A stretch of DNA of 5,667 nucleotides from SHLJ01 sp041618535 (GTDB lineage Bacteria; Bacteroidota; Bacteroidia; Flavobacteriales; Flavobacteriaceae). Below the pieces are notes generated by a model. That model was not told where the DNA came from. It did not search any database and saw only the letters and a program-made list of their open reading frames with translations. Shown here piece by piece: positions 5,449 through 5,667 of the stretch (positions within the stretch are counted from its first letter, which is position 1; every line of letters begins with the position of its first letter). The stretch is from assembly GCA_041618535.1 (NCBI GenBank), contig JBFKFP010000172.1, forward strand, positions 1-5,667. Direction: 5' to 3'. The translations under genes and the position numbers were made by a program.

Positions 5449-5580
5449 ATGAGGTCCGAGATCATGCAGCTCAATGACAAGCTTCAAGACGAAAAAGACA
5501 AGGTATTGTTCCCTTGGCTTATGTACTTTTCTAACCCGGGTTGCAGGTGCAATTGCCGTTCTTGCATAACTGAAGTGTAA
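5449..5580 (+). CDS. Possible small cysteine-rich protein, 38-43 residues
   Basis: An open frame runs from ATG at 5449, right after an in-frame TAA, to TAA at 5578-5580 (43 residues). An in-frame ATG at 5464 gives 38 residues and has GAGG 9 nt upstream. The N-terminal half is hydrophilic and helix-prone (MQLNDKLQDEKDK). The C-terminal part has NPGCRCNCRSCITEV with four cysteines in a CxCxCxxC pattern at 32, 34, 36 and 39 (long-form numbering). The frame ends exactly at the A-tract of a strong terminator, as expected for a real gene end. I recognise no family. A metal-binding or disulfide-rich peptide, a modified-peptide precursor, or a chance frame in decayed DNA are all open. The short length keeps confidence low. 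Confidence 0.3.
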   Translation: MRSEIMQLNDKLQDEKDKVLFPWLMYFSNPGCRCNCRSCITEV

Positions 5581-5617
5581 AAAAAAATCTGCACAAGTGA
5601 ACTTGGCAGACTTTTTT
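5579..5617. terminator. Bidirectional intrinsic terminator
   Basis: Nine A (5579-5587) are followed by TCTGC (5588-5592), a bulged A (5593), CAAGT (5594-5598), loop GA, ACTTG (5601-5605), GCAGA (5606-5610), C and six T (5612-5617). The stem has ten pairs with one bulge, and the A- and T-tracts extend the symmetry. Plus-strand transcripts would end in U6 and minus-strand ones in U9. It directly follows the stop of the small plus-strand ORF and lies just beyond a minus-strand stop at 5616-5618, so it fits the junction of two convergent units. Confidence 0.8.
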
Positions 5618-5657
5618 ATTTGAATCCATCATACAGATGGTATTTGATTGTGGAGTC
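5602..5657. repeat. Imperfect direct repeat, copy B
   Basis: This is the second copy of the 57-bp repeat at 5352-5408, offset by 250 bp and then 249 bp after a one-base gap. Its left end, CTTGGCAGA, is the right arm of the terminator hairpin. The window ends 10 bp after the detectable similarity, so the true right boundary of the repeat may lie outside. Confidence 0.65.
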
Positions 5658-5667
5658 GGCGGGATTA
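5616..5667 (-). CDS. Possible C-terminal end of a minus-strand gene entering from the right
   Basis: Read from the right edge, 16 open codons (NPADSTIKYHLYDGFK) end in TAA at 5618-5616, just before the terminator, which gives nine T on this strand. The placement is exactly that of a gene end, and the residues look like ordinary protein. The fragment is too short to name a family or to exclude chance. Only the neighbouring sequence can decide. Confidence 0.25.
   Translation of the reverse strand, partial: NPADSTIKYHLYDGFK

Larger units (their letters stand above)
5331..5667. other. Tail region without a long gene
   Basis: After the kinase stop no frame of more than about 45 codons exists to the window edge. 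The stretch holds two copies of an imperfect repeat, a short cysteine-rich plus-strand ORF between them, a strong hairpin terminator, and the possible end of a minus-strand gene coming from the right. Several short frames on both strands read like protein fragments (for example minus 5343-5444, 33 codons ending KWIQIEKSAKTS, with no start codon). This could mean decayed coding DNA. Confidence 0.5.

Noticed and set aside
5331..5471. Plus-strand frame after the kinase stop reading IVFDLGVILLNDE, reminiscent of HAD motif I
   Set aside because: It has no good start, ends in a stop within about 46 codons, lacks all later HAD motifs, and overlaps a repeat that also reads as protein on the minus strand. 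The likeness rests on one short hydrophobic word.

Overview
The window looks like a chromosomal piece from a member of the Bacteroidota, most likely a flavobacterium-like marine organism. The reasons are the protein families, the A/T-rich translation starts without clear Shine-Dalgarno sites, and a textbook Bacteroidota promoter (TTTG, 19 bp, TAnnTTTG) upstream of the nitroreductase. The assignment is inference from style and not a database match.

Layout. Positions 1-1882 (minus strand) hold a tight two-gene unit: a sugar-nucleotide-type nucleotidyltransferase (995-1882), then 4 nt later a NahK-like small-molecule/sugar kinase (1-990, its last codons beyond the window). Together they look like a kinase plus pyrophosphorylase pair that would turn a free sugar into a sugar-1-phosphate and then an NDP-sugar. 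Positions 2002-2283 (plus) encode a small protein with one membrane helix and a highly charged coiled coil. It converges, stop to stop with only 2 nt between, on a nitroreductase-family flavoprotein (2286-3017, minus).

Positions 3018-3461 have no convincing gene but are dense in regulatory-looking DNA: a tandem 14-bp repeat that builds the nitroreductase promoter, a nested hairpin with a T-tract on the minus strand, an overlapping 19-bp perfect palindrome, and two 21-bp tandem units carrying CGTCGACAT. The last sit upstream of an isochorismatase-like cysteine hydrolase (3462-4070), followed after 24 nt by a soluble GAF-domain sensor histidine kinase (4095-5330). These two probably form one transcript. 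No response regulator is present here.

Positions 5331-5667 contain a roughly 57-bp imperfect direct repeat with a spacing of 250 bp, a possible 38-43 residue cysteine-rich ORF, and a strong bidirectional hairpin terminator. A minus-strand frame entering from the right edge stops just before that terminator. I see no CRISPR, tRNA, rRNA, complete insertion sequence or recognisable defence system. The least explained parts are the two noncoding blocks.
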